Assembly (NCBI RefSeq): GCF_002761755.1
Contig: NZ_PEOG01000013.1
Span: forward strand, 55,444-119,443
From: Roseateles chitinivorans
GTDB lineage: Bacteria; Pseudomonadota; Gammaproteobacteria; Burkholderiales; Burkholderiaceae_C
Direction: 5' to 3'
DNA length: 64,000 nt
Shown here in pieces: positions 26,108-36,393 of this stretch (position 1 is the first letter of the stretch; every line of letters starts with the position of its first letter). The position numbers and the translations under genes were made by a program. The notes beneath the pieces are model-generated. The model did not search any database and had not been told where the DNA came from. It saw nothing but the letters and a program-made list of their open reading frames with translations.

Positions 26108-26941
26108 TCAGCGTCCCGCCGCCCTGTCGCCCGCGTCCCGCCGAAGCGCGTCCGCATACGCCCTCGGCGTCATGCCGACCAACTGGCGGAAGTCCCGTAT
26201 GAAGTGTGCCTGATCGAAATAGCCCAGGCGCTGCGCCAGTTCGGCATCTGGCTTCGCCTCGTCGCTCTGGAGCAAGGCGAGGGCCTCATGCAGCCGGTAA
26301 CGAGCGATCACCCATTTGGGGCTCGCTCCCACGTAGTGCCTGAAGTCCCGCTGCAAGCGACGTGGCGACTCGCCGGTCATCGTGCACAGCTGCTCGACCG
26401 AAGTGATCGCCGCATCGCGGCTGATCCAGCCGACGATCTCCGCCAGCCTCGTCCCGCGCTCATCCGCGACAGCCGGGGCTCTCCGGCGCAGCACAGCCTC
26501 GATGCGGGCCTGCCCCGCCTCGGGCGCGTCGGCCAACGGCGGATCCAGCAGCAGCGCCGCATCGTCACCCAGCAGCCAGCGGGCATCGACCTGACGGTCC
26601 GCCAAGGCCGCGGCTGGCGACCGTTGAAACGCCGGCAGCGCTCCGACCCTGAACTTCACGCCATGCACCCAGCCGCGGCCGTCGAGGGTCCTGGTGAAAC
26701 GTGCTCGCTGGACGCCCCACAGGAGCGCGGCGCCGCCTTCCACGACCAGATGGATGTTGGGATGGGGCAGCGTCGCTTGGACCCGGGGCGGGTACCCGCG
26801 GAGATCCCAGCTCACGAACCAGTGATGCTCGATCCAAGGCGCCAGGTCGGCGGACGGCGGTCGCTGGTCATGCGAGAAGCGTCCAGGTGCCAGACCGGGG
26901 TAGAGAACTCCTCGCGCGGCGCGAGTGGCGTGTTCCGTCAT
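26108..26941 (-). CDS. AraC-family regulator with DUF6597-like N-terminal domain
   Basis: A 277-residue regulator. The N-terminal domain has PSADLAPWIEHHWFVSWDL and LPHPNIHLVVE, typical of the DUF6597/AraC architecture. The C-terminal HTH region (about 175-265) has TSVEQLCTMTGESPRRLQRDF and LAQRLGYFDQAHFIRDFRQL. It is divergent from the DUF3224 gene, which is a plausible target. The ATG at 26941 was taken because the longer ORF upstream runs through the divergent gene. Confidence 0.88.
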   Translation of the reverse strand: MTEHATRAARGVLYPGLAPGRFSHDQRPPSADLAPWIEHHWFVSWDLRGYPPRVQATLPHPNIHLVVEGGAALLWGVQRARFTRTLDGRGWVHGVKFRVGALPAFQRSPAAALADRQVDARWLLGDDAALLLDPPLADAPEAGQARIEAVLRRRAPAVADERGTRLAEIVGWISRDAAITSVEQLCTMTGESPRRLQRDFRHYVGASPKWVIARYRLHEALALLQSDEAKPDAELAQRLGYFDQAHFIRDFRQLVGMTPRAYADALRRDAGDRAAGR

Positions 26942-27025
26942 GCGAGGCCGATGTCGTGTTTTTCCTATCGCCTGCGTGGCGGTTCCGATGCAATGGCCGC
27001 CGAGATCAACTTCCCTTCGACAACC

Positions 27026-27538
27026 ATGCAAGCTCTTGCGACGAGTATCGCCGCGCTCCTGTCCGCAGGCACCGTGATGGCCGCCCCGGCGTCCGAGCCA
27101 CCACCACCTTCCACGCCCACGACCGCCGCCGTCACGCAGGACCGGACTGCTCGCGGCGTCTTCGAGCTGCGGCTCACTGCGCAGCCGCCGCAGGCCGGCG
27201 AGGCGCCGGCTCAACCCGCCCGGACGCTGATCCACAAGCAGTTCCGCGGCGACCTCGACGCCAGCAGCGCGGGACAGATGCTGTCCTTCCGCAGCGCCAC
27301 GCCGGGCTCGGCGGGCTATGTCGCCATGGAGCGCGTGGAAGGGCGTCTCGCGGGCCGCAGCGGTTCATTCGCGCTGATGCACCTCGGCGAGATGACACGC
27401 GGTGCGCCCAGGCTCTCGGTGAGGGTGGTGCCCGACTCCGGCACCGGCGAACTGAGCGGTCTGAGCGGTGACATGACCATCGAGGCCCGGGACGGGCAGC
27501 ATGTCTACGTCTTCACCTATCGCCTGCCCGGCGAGTAA
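27026..27538 (+). CDS. DUF3224 family protein, probably exported
   Basis: About 170 residues. The N-terminal segment ALATSIAALLSAGTVMAAPAS resembles a signal peptide, though it lacks a basic n-region, so an earlier ATG (26993 or 26951) could be the true start. The C-terminal domain has the DUF3224 features: TLIHKQFRGDLDA, SAGYVAMERVEGRLAGRSGSF, and SGTGELSGLSGDMTI. The family is a small beta-barrel of unknown role. It is divergent from an AraC-type regulator. Confidence 0.82.
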   Translation: MQALATSIAALLSAGTVMAAPASEPPPPSTPTTAAVTQDRTARGVFELRLTAQPPQAGEAPAQPARTLIHKQFRGDLDASSAGQMLSFRSATPGSAGYVAMERVEGRLAGRSGSFALMHLGEMTRGAPRLSVRVVPDSGTGELSGLSGDMTIEARDGQHVYVFTYRLPGE

Positions 27539-27627
27539 GGGAGGCGGCCAGCGCCGCAGGATCAGGCGTAGGTGTCGATGTTTCGCCCGAGCGTGCCCTC
27601 GCCGGCCCCGCCTCCTCAGACGCCGCT

Positions 27628-28327
27628 TCAGACGCCGCCGCGGTAGCTGCCCAGTTCCGCCGACAGGCCCGCCTTCACCGCACGCGTCAGGTCATCGGCA
27701 TAGACCTCGTCCTTGCCGGCGGCCAGCGCCTCCAGCACCTGCTTCGCGACGTCGAGCGGGTCCGTCTTCGGCGCGTCGATGCCGGCCGTCATGTCGGTGT
27801 CCATGAAGCCGACGTGCAGACCCAGCACGGCCGTGCCCTGGTCCTTCAGTTCCTGACGCAATCCGTTGGTCACCGACCAGGTCGCCGCCTTCGACACGCT
27901 GTAGGTCGCTGCGCCGGTCAGGTTGAGCCAGCTCAGCACCGACAGCACGTTGACCACCGCGCCGCCGCCCTGCTCCTTGAGCACCGGTGCGAACGCGCGC
28001 GTCAGAGCAAGCGGCCCCACGACGTTGGTCTCGAATTCATCGCGCAGCGCGGCAATCGCCTGCTCGCCCAGCAGCGGCGAGCCGCGCGTGATGCCGGCGT
28101 TGTTGATCAGCAGCGTGACGTCACCCGCCGCCCGCACCGCCGCGGCGATCTGGTCCGGCTGGGTGACGTCGAGCCGCAGCGGCGTGACGCCGGGCAGGTC
28201 GATGGACGCCGGGTCGCGCGCCGCGGCGTAGATTCTTCACGCCGGCGGCCTGCAGCGCCTTGACGAAGCTCTTGCCGAGACCGCGGTTGGCGCCGGTGAC
28301 GAGCGCGACGGTGTTCTTGAAGTCCAT
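27628..28327 (-). pseudogene. Short-chain dehydrogenase/reductase, frameshifted
   Basis: The N-terminal part (ATG 28327) reads KNTVALVTGANRGLGKSF, the Rossmann nucleotide-binding motif. At about 28233-28236 the frame breaks: GTGAAGAATCTACGCC reads as Val-Lys-Asn-Leu, whereas removing one A restores Val-Lys-Ile-Tyr-Ala-Ala-Ala-Arg-Asp. From there the second frame continues with NNAGI, SVLSWLNLTGAATYSVSKAA (catalytic Tyr-x3-Lys) and a normal C-terminus. The full product would be about 232 residues. Either a recent inactivating single-base insertion or a sequencing error. Confidence 0.85.
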
Positions 28328-28376
28328 GGTGAGTCCTTGAGCAGTGAATCGGGTGAGCGACCATTTTCAATGTCAC

Positions 28377-28400
28377 TCGACATGAATAATGTAATGTCGA
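28377..28400. promoter_or_regulatory. TetR-type inverted repeat between the SDR and HlyD genes
   Basis: TCGACAT (28377-28383) and ATGTCGA (28394-28400) form an inverted repeat with a 10-bp AT-rich spacer in the otherwise GC-rich divergent region. The architecture fits a TetR/MarR-type dimer, but no such regulator gene lies beside it in this window. Confidence 0.5.
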
Positions 28401-28556
28401 CCGTCATCGAAACGCAGAGCCGCCTGCTGCTTGCCCCTGTCGGCGGAGGGGATGTCGGCAGGCGGTGCGGACCGGCAATGGCGCTCCGGCTACTCGCGCG
28501 CGGAACGGGCGCCGGGGCAATAATCCCGGCCATCCCGTCTCCCGGAGAACGCGCCG

Positions 28557-29681
28557 ATGCCCACGATGCCGCGCCGCCCGTCTCACCGCCTCCTCCGTTG
28601 GAAGGAGGCCCGGATCGGTCGCCAAGCCGGGGCGCCCCTGCGGGCTCCGGCGGCATGGCGCGCGGACGCGATGCTGGCGCTGCTTGCCGCGGCGACGCTG
28701 ACCGCCTGCGATCAGGAACCGCCGCCCGCCTGGTCCGGCTACGCGGAGGGCGATCCGGTCTATGTCGCGGCACCGATCGCCGGCCAGTTGCTCGAGCTCC
28801 AGGTGCAGCGCGGGGACACCGTGGCGGCCGGTGCGCCGCTGTTCAGCATCGACATCATCCCGACGCGCGCCGCCCGCGCCGAAGCCGACGCGCGACTCGC
28901 CGCTGCCCGCGCGGAGCAAGCCGACGCCGCCAAGGGTCGCCGTCCCGACGAGATCGCGATGAGCCGGGCCCAACTCGCGCAGGCGCGCGCGCAGTCGGCG
29001 CTGGCGGACTCCGACCTGGCGCGACAACAGCAACTGATCGGCCAGGGCTTCATTTCCGCGGCGCGGCTGGACGACGCCCGGGCCACCGCGGCGCAGGCGC
29101 GTCAACGCGTGCGGGAACTCGAGTCCTCGCTGCGCGTGGCGGAGCTGCCGGCGCGCAGCGATCAGCAAGCCGCCGCGCGCGCCAATGCCGAGGCGGCTTC
29201 AGCGGCGCTCGAACAGCAGCAGTGGCGCGAATCGCAGACGCGGCAGCGGGCGCCGGCCGCCGGCCTGGTCGACGACACCTTCTATCGCGTCGGGGAGTAC
29301 GTCAACGCCGGCCAGCCGGTCGTTTCGCTGCTGCCGCCCTCGCAGCGCAAGGCGCGTTTCTATGTGCCGGAACCGGAGCTGGCGTCCCTGCGCCAGGGGC
29401 AGGCGGTGCAACTGAGCTGCGACGGCTGTGGCGCGCCGATCGCGGCACGCGTCAGCTACATCTCGCCGCAACCGGAGTACACGCCGCCGGTGATCTATTC
29501 CAACAGCCAGCGGGCGCGGCTCGTGTTCCTCGTCGAGGCCCGCCCCGATCCCGCTCAGGCTGCACGCCTGCATCCGGGACAACCGCTGGAGGTTCGCCCG
29601 GTCGCGAGCGGCGCACCCGACAAGGCCGAGGCCACATCGCCGTCGACGTCGGCCGCCTCCGGCGCCGGTCTCCGCCAATGA
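28557..29681 (+). CDS. HlyD-family periplasmic adaptor lipoprotein of an ABC exporter
   Basis: A 374-residue membrane-fusion protein of the YbhG/YhiI kind. A basic N-region and hydrophobic stretch end in a lipobox (ATLTAC), so it is probably lipid-anchored. Biotinyl-lipoyl half-motifs (APIAGQLLELQVQRGDTV; the second half RAPAAGLVDDTFYRVGEYV) flank a long coiled coil rich in Ala, Arg and Gln (about 110-225). The start has GGAG nine bases upstream. Its stop overlaps the ATPase start (ATGA). Confidence 0.9.
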   Translation: MPTMPRRPSHRLLRWKEARIGRQAGAPLRAPAAWRADAMLALLAAATLTACDQEPPPAWSGYAEGDPVYVAAPIAGQLLELQVQRGDTVAAGAPLFSIDIIPTRAARAEADARLAAARAEQADAAKGRRPDEIAMSRAQLAQARAQSALADSDLARQQQLIGQGFISAARLDDARATAAQARQRVRELESSLRVAELPARSDQQAAARANAEAASAALEQQQWRESQTRQRAPAAGLVDDTFYRVGEYVNAGQPVVSLLPPSQRKARFYVPEPELASLRQGQAVQLSCDGCGAPIAARVSYISPQPEYTPPVIYSNSQRARLVFLVEARPDPAQAARLHPGQPLEVRPVASGAPDKAEATSPSTSAASGAGLRQ

Positions 29682-30733
29682 CCGACCACATCTCACCGGC
29701 GGCGCCCTCCGGCGACGGAGCCGGATCGTCCGCCCCCGACCTGGCCATCGACGTCCGTGGCCTGACCAAGCGCTACGGTCCGCGGACCGTCGTGGACCAC
29801 GTCGACCTGCAGCTCGGACGCGGGCGCATCTGCGGCTTCCTCGGCCCCAACGGCAGCGGCAAGACGACCACCATCCGGATGCTGTGCGGGCTGCTGACGC
29901 CGGACGAGGGCGAAGGCCGCTGCCTCGGCCTGGACCTGCGCAAGCGCGCGGCCGAGATCAAGCGCCAGGTCGGCTACATGACGCAGCGCTTCGGGCTGTA
30001 CGAGGACCTCTCGATCCGCCAGAACCTGGACTTCATCGCGCGGCTGTTCGAGCTCGACGCGCGGCCACGGCGGGTGGACGAGGCGCTGGAGCGGCTCGGA
30101 CTGACGACGCGGCAGGACCAGCTCGCCGGCGCCCTCTCCGGCGGATGGAAACAGCGGCTGGCCCTGGCCGCCTGCCTGCTGCACGAGCCTCGGCTGCTGC
30201 TGCTCGACGAACCGACCGCCGGCGTCGATCCGAAGGCCCGGCGCGACTTCTGGGACGAGATCCATCGGCTCGCCGCCGACGGCATCACGGTGCTGGTCTC
30301 GACGCATTACATGGACGAGGCCGAGCGCTGCCACGAGCTCGCCTACATCGCCTATGGCCGGCTGCTCGCGCGCGGCACGCAGCGCGAGATCATCGCGCAG
30401 GCCGGTCTCACCGTCTGGGCGCTCCATGCCGATGACCCGCAGCGGCTGACCGCCCTCTCCACCGCATTGAACGGCGCCGAGGGCGTGCTGAGCGTCGCCG
30501 CCTTCGGCAGCAGCCTGCATGTGGCGGGGCAGGACGCGGACGCGCTCGAGCGGGCGATCGCGCCGCACCGAGGCGGCGACGGCCTGCACTGGGCGCAGGC
30601 GAAGGCCAACCTCGAGGACGTGTTCATCAGCCTGATCAGCCGCACGCCGGACAACTTCGAGGCGGCGACCTCGACCGCGTTGCGCTCGGCCAAGGCCTCG
30701 ACCGGGACCCCGGACCGGGAGCGCGCGCGATGA
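29678..30733 (+). CDS. ABC transporter ATP-binding protein, ABC-2 exporter type
   Basis: A 351-residue ATPase with a single nucleotide-binding domain: Walker A GPNGSGKTT, Q-loop MTQRFGLYEDLS, signature LSGGWKQRLALA, Walker B LLLLDEPTAGVD, H-loop STHYMDEAERC. The C-terminal 100 residues resemble the regulatory tail of drug and polysaccharide exporters. Overlaps both neighbours by 4 bp. In the E. coli YbhGFSR system the ATPase has two domains; here there is only one. Confidence 0.94.
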   Translation: MTDHISPAAPSGDGAGSSAPDLAIDVRGLTKRYGPRTVVDHVDLQLGRGRICGFLGPNGSGKTTTIRMLCGLLTPDEGEGRCLGLDLRKRAAEIKRQVGYMTQRFGLYEDLSIRQNLDFIARLFELDARPRRVDEALERLGLTTRQDQLAGALSGGWKQRLALAACLLHEPRLLLLDEPTAGVDPKARRDFWDEIHRLAADGITVLVSTHYMDEAERCHELAYIAYGRLLARGTQREIIAQAGLTVWALHADDPQRLTALSTALNGAEGVLSVAAFGSSLHVAGQDADALERAIAPHRGGDGLHWAQAKANLEDVFISLISRTPDNFEAATSTALRSAKASTGTPDRERAR

Positions 30734-31917
30734 CCGATCGCCGCTTCAGCCTCGCCCGCGTGCTGGCGATCTTCATCAAGGAGGTCCAGCAGATGCTGCG
30801 CGACCGGCCGACCTTCGCGATGGCGGTCGGCGTGCCCATCCTGCAGCTGCTGCTCTTCGGCTATGCGATCAATACCGACCCGAAGGGACTGCCCACCGCC
30901 GTCGTGACGCAGGATCGCGGGCCGATGGCGCGCAGCCTGGTCGCGGCGATGGAACAGAGCGGCTATTTCCGCGTCCAGGCCCGTCCGGCCTCGGAGCGTG
31001 ACGGTGACGCGATGGTCGAGGACGGCGAGGTGCAGTTCCTGATCGTGATCCCGCCCGACTTCAGCCGCCGCGTCCTGCGCGGCGAGCGGCCGGCGGTGCT
31101 CGTCAGCGTGGATGCGACCGATCCTTCCGCATCCAGCAATGCGCTCGCGGCGCTGGCGCAGCTCGGTGCGCAGGCGCTGCGGCGCGACCTGGTCGGTGCG
31201 GCGGCGACCGCGACCACCGGCGGCACCGGCGGCGTCGCCACGGCGTCGATCGCCACGGGCGGCGCCGCCGGCCAGCCCTTCGAGTGGCGCATCCATCGGC
31301 GCTACAACCCGGAGGGCCTGTCCCGCTACAACATCGTGCCGGGCCTGATCGGGACCATCCTGACGATGACGATGGTGATGCTCACCGGCCTGGCGATGAC
31401 GCGCGAGCGCGAGCGCGGCACGATGGAGAACCTGCTCGCGACGCCGGTACGGCCGCTGGAGGTCATGGTGGGCAAGATCCTGCCCTACATCGTGCTGGGC
31501 TATGTCCAGCTGGGCGTCATCCTGCTGGCCGCGGCGCTGCTGTTCCAGATCCCGATGGCCGGCAGCTTCGCGCTGCTGCTGGCCATGATCGGCGTGTTCA
31601 TGCTGGCCAACCTCGCGGTGGGCTTCACCTTCTCGACGCTGGCGAAGAACCAGCTGCAGGCCCTGCAGGCGACGTTCTTCTTCTTCCTGCCGTCGATGCT
31701 GCTCTCCGGCTTCATGTTCCCGTTCCGCGGCATGCCGCGCTGGGCGCAGGTCATCGGCGAAGCGCTGCCGCTGACCCACTTCCTGCGCATCGTGCGCGGG
31801 ATCATGCTCAAGGGGAACGGCTTCGGACAGCTGCTGCCGGAACTCTGGCCGATGCTGCTCTTCCTGCTGGTCGCCGGCACGATCGCGCTGATGCGCTACC
31901 GGCAGACGCTGGACTAG
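30730..31917 (+). CDS. ABC-2 type permease (YbhS/YhhJ-like)
   Basis: A 395-residue inner-membrane protein with one N-terminal helix (about 25-45), a large periplasmic domain, and five C-terminal helices (from about residue 200), with the ABC-2 motif ERERGTMENLLATPVRPLEVMVGK and the family segment FFFLPSMLLSGFMFPFRGMP. Only one permease gene is present, where the YbhGFSR and YhiI/RbbA/YhhJ systems usually pair it with another permease or a fused ATPase. It would therefore act as a homodimer (inference). Confidence 0.93.
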   Translation: MTDRRFSLARVLAIFIKEVQQMLRDRPTFAMAVGVPILQLLLFGYAINTDPKGLPTAVVTQDRGPMARSLVAAMEQSGYFRVQARPASERDGDAMVEDGEVQFLIVIPPDFSRRVLRGERPAVLVSVDATDPSASSNALAALAQLGAQALRRDLVGAAATATTGGTGGVATASIATGGAAGQPFEWRIHRRYNPEGLSRYNIVPGLIGTILTMTMVMLTGLAMTRERERGTMENLLATPVRPLEVMVGKILPYIVLGYVQLGVILLAAALLFQIPMAGSFALLLAMIGVFMLANLAVGFTFSTLAKNQLQALQATFFFFLPSMLLSGFMFPFRGMPRWAQVIGEALPLTHFLRIVRGIMLKGNGFGQLLPELWPMLLFLLVAGTIALMRYRQTLD

Positions 31918-31942
31918 GCAGCGGGGAAAGCCCCGATCCCGC

Positions 31943-32002
31943 CTTCAGCCCACCTTCAGCACCGCTTCAGGAGCGCTTCAGCGCCACCGCGCACTGTGGC
32001 GC
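31943..32002 (+). promoter_or_regulatory. Four CTTCAG boxes at exact 11-bp spacing, plus adjacent inverted repeat
   Basis: CTTCAG occurs at 31943, 31954, 31965 and 31976, each exactly 11 bp apart (CTTCAG-N5 repeated). PmrA/QseB-type response regulators bind CTTAAG-N5-CTTAAG-like boxes with the same geometry. Immediately after it GCGCCAC (31981-31987) pairs with GTGGCGC (31996-32002). The array precedes the secreted-protein gene at 32029. Confidence 0.55.
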
Positions 32003-32028
32003 CTCGTGCTTGATGGACGGAGGACAGC

Positions 32029-32565
32029 ATGGGACAAGCGACGCAACGGGCCTGGCGGCGGGCCGGCGCGATGGCGACGCTCGGCATGAGCGGGCTGGCC
32101 GCGGCGGCGCCCTCGATGCCGGATCCCGCAGCCTCCTCGCCGGCGCTCGTCGTCCTGGCCTCACCCGCGCCGGAGGTGGCCGGCGACACCAGCACCAGCA
32201 CCGGGCCCGATGCCACCCGGCGGCCGCTTGCGCTGCAGGCATCGCTCGCCGCCCTGCGGGCCCGCATGCAGCCCTGGCACGCCTCCGGCACCAACACAGG
32301 CAGCGGCACGATGCTGCACCAGGGCCTCGCGATCCAGGTCATCGAACTCCCGCGCGAGGGCGCCCCGATCGGCCCGCCGCCGAAGCGCGTGCATCACGCG
32401 CTGAGCATCGGCATGGAAGGGCCGAAGCAGATGCTCCGCGGCCTGGGCCTCGATGCCACCGAATGCGCCGGACGCTTCCGCATGCCGTCCAAGCTCAACC
32501 GCAAGGGCGACGGCAGCACGCAGGTGGATGTGTCCGCGCAGCTGGGCATGGCCTGCAAGTTCTGA
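32029..32565 (+). CDS. Secreted protein of unknown function
   Basis: A 178-residue protein with GGAGGACAGC before its ATG and an N-terminal signal peptide (basic start, then a Gly/Ala/Met-rich stretch ending around AAAAPS). A Thr/Ser/Pro-rich linker follows (about residues 30-65). The C-terminal domain contains a conserved-looking pair of Cys (ATECAGRF and GMACKF) that could form a disulfide. I do not recognise the family. It has its own candidate promoter region and is probably not part of the ABC exporter operon ending 111 bp upstream. Confidence 0.7.
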   Translation: MGQATQRAWRRAGAMATLGMSGLAAAAPSMPDPAASSPALVVLASPAPEVAGDTSTSTGPDATRRPLALQASLAALRARMQPWHASGTNTGSGTMLHQGLAIQVIELPREGAPIGPPPKRVHHALSIGMEGPKQMLRGLGLDATECAGRFRMPSKLNRKGDGSTQVDVSAQLGMACKF

Positions 32566-32603
32566 GGTGCGGCGGATAGCGAGCCGCGGCGCTCGCCGCC
32601 TCA
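32563..32603. terminator. Possible shared hairpin at the convergent ends of two genes
   Basis: TGAGG...GCGGCG (32563-32574) pairs with CGCCGCCTCA (32594-32603) with a small bulge. It covers the stop codons of the convergent secreted-protein and fdhD genes. There is no long T-run on either strand, so termination would depend on the stem alone. Confidence 0.35.
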
Positions 32604-33476
32604 GGCGTAGAGCGTCGCCCGCGCGTCGCGGACGAAGCCCGCGAGCCGCAGCCCGCAGGCCTGCGCGGTGCGGATCGCCAGGTGCGTGGGCGCGCTGACC
32701 GCGGCCAGCATCGGCATGCCCGCCAGCGCGGCCTTCTGGACCATCTCGAAGCTGGCGCGGCTGGTCACCGCCGCGAAGCCCTGCGATGCGTCGACGCCGT
32801 CCCGCGCCATCGCGCCGATCAGCTTGTCGAGCGCGTTGTGGCGTCCGACATCCTCGCGCACCAGTCGCAGCTCGCCGTCGACGCCGCACCACGCCGCAGC
32901 GTGGATGCCGCCGGTGCGCTGCTGCAAGGGCTGCGCGGCCGCCAGCTCGCGCATCGCGCGCGACAGCGCCGCCACCAGCGCCTCGTTCGCCGTCAGCGCG
33001 GCCGGCAGTGGCGGCACCGGCCGTTGCGGCGGCCGGAAGACCTGGTCGAGGTTGTCGGTCCCGCACAGGCCGCAGCCCGTGCGGCCGGCCATGCTGCGCC
33101 GGCGCTCCTTCAGCAGTGCCTCGCAACGCGCGGTGACCCGCAGCTGCAGCGCGATGCCGTTGGGCCGCGCGCGGACCTCCACGTCGAGCAGGTCCGCCGG
33201 CGAGGCCAGCAGCCCCTCCGTGAGCGAGAAGCCGAGCGCGAAGTCCTCCAGGTCCAGCGGCGTCGCCAGCATCACCGCGTGCGACAGGCCGTTGTACTCG
33301 AGCGCGACCGGGACCTCCTCGGCAACGAATTCCTCATCGGCCGCGCGCGTGGCGCCCAGCCGCGTCGGACGCACCGCGATCAGCGCGGCAGGTAGCGGCG
33401 CGTCGTCATCGTGATCGTCGTTGCGCCCGTCGGCGCGGTCATCCGCTCCGCCGGGCAGCGCGCAGGTCCCGCTCAT
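32601..33476 (-). CDS. fdhD: Formate dehydrogenase accessory sulfurtransferase FdhD
   Basis: A 291-residue cytoplasmic protein that passes sulfur from IscS to the molybdenum cofactor of formate dehydrogenases. The catalytic CGLCG motif (Cys135, Cys138) is intact. Other family segments are PVALEYNGLSHAVMLATP, LEDFALGFSLTEGLL, EDVGRHNALDKLIG and TSRASFEMVQKAALAG. The acidic N-terminus is an extension. Its ATG overlaps the stop of the small protein gene upstream by 4 bp, and it is third in the cluster after the molybdoenzyme. Confidence 0.96.
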   Translation of the reverse strand: MSGTCALPGGADDRADGRNDDHDDDAPLPAALIAVRPTRLGATRAADEEFVAEEVPVALEYNGLSHAVMLATPLDLEDFALGFSLTEGLLASPADLLDVEVRARPNGIALQLRVTARCEALLKERRRSMAGRTGCGLCGTDNLDQVFRPPQRPVPPLPAALTANEALVAALSRAMRELAAAQPLQQRTGGIHAAAWCGVDGELRLVREDVGRHNALDKLIGAMARDGVDASQGFAAVTSRASFEMVQKAALAGMPMLAAVSAPTHLAIRTAQACGLRLAGFVRDARATLYA

Positions 33477-33847
33477 GACGTCGACTCCCCGCCCTCGACG
33501 GGCGACGGATCGTCGCCACCACGACCGGCCGGCGTGATCCGGGCGATCCAGCGCCCGTCCTCGTCGACATGCAGCCGCACCCAGCCGGGGCCCTGCTCGG
33601 CGCCGACGCGCGCATCGCTCATCAGCGTGTAGAGGCGCAGCAGCACGCTGACCCGCAGTCCGGTGCGCTTGGCCAGCCGGGGCAACGACACGCCGTTGCC
33701 GCCGTCGAGCTCGGCCAGCGTCTCCAACGCGAGACGCGCCTGCACGGCCATGTCACCCTGATCGCCCTGAACGCTCTGATCGGCGTCAGCGCCGGCCGCG
33801 ACCTCGCGGTCGTGGACGGCGGCGGCGGGCGCATCGGCGCGGTTCAT
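33473..33847 (-). CDS. Small winged-helix-like protein in the formate dehydrogenase cluster
   Basis: A 124-residue protein between the molybdoenzyme and fdhD genes. The middle (about residues 40-85, LALETLAELDGGNGVSLPRLAKRTGL, split here at VSLPRLAKRTGLRVS) looks like a winged helix, followed by a short beta region (GWVRLHVDEDGRWIARITP). It lacks other domains. It may be a regulator or maturation partner for the enzyme (inference). The start is ATG 33847; a longer ORF upstream is Arg-rich and overlaps the molybdoenzyme gene. Confidence 0.7.
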   Translation of the reverse strand: MNRADAPAAAVHDREVAAGADADQSVQGDQGDMAVQARLALETLAELDGGNGVSLPRLAKRTGLRVSVLLRLYTLMSDARVGAEQGPGWVRLHVDEDGRWIARITPAGRGGDDPSPVEGGESTS

Positions 33848-33857
33848 GCGCGGCTCC

Positions 33858-36215
<2,358 letters not shown>

Positions 36216-36225
36216 GTGTGCCCCC

Positions 36226-36270
36226 GGATTGAACGGGCTCGGCCCGTTCAATCCACCCCCCGAGGGGGTG
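36226..36270. promoter_or_regulatory. 29-bp perfect palindrome and second hairpin upstream of the molybdoenzyme gene
   Basis: GGATTGAACGGGC (36226-36238), loop TCG, GCCCGTTCAATCC (36242-36254) is a perfect 13-bp stem ending 11 bases before the ATG. A second hairpin, CACCCCC with GGGGGTG (about 36254-36270), abuts it. The pair could fold in the 5' leader and affect ribosome access, or serve as an operator. Confidence 0.55.
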
Positions 36271-36324
36271 CGGGCCGGCTTGGGGCGGCCCGGCGCTCGG
36301 CCCGCCCCTCGCTAACAAGGAAGA

Positions 36325-36346
36325 ATGGCAGACCGAGGTCTGCCAT
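36325..36346 (-). terminator. Hairpin downstream of the OFA transporter gene
   Basis: ATGGCAGACC (36325-36334), GA, GGTCTGCCAT (36337-36346) is a perfect 10-bp stem. Read on the minus strand it is followed by TCTTCCTTG, a weak T-rich tract. It lies 48 bp past the MFS stop and probably separates the transporter from the molybdoenzyme gene. Confidence 0.65.
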
Positions 36347-36393
36347 CGATGGTCACAGTATCGGCGCTGCTCGGCGGCGCCGTACGGTGAGGG

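Noticed and set aside
26078..27025. Long N-terminal extension of the DUF3224 protein
   Set aside because: The extension is antisense to the AraC/DUF6597 regulator, and the real protein begins with a signal-peptide-like segment.
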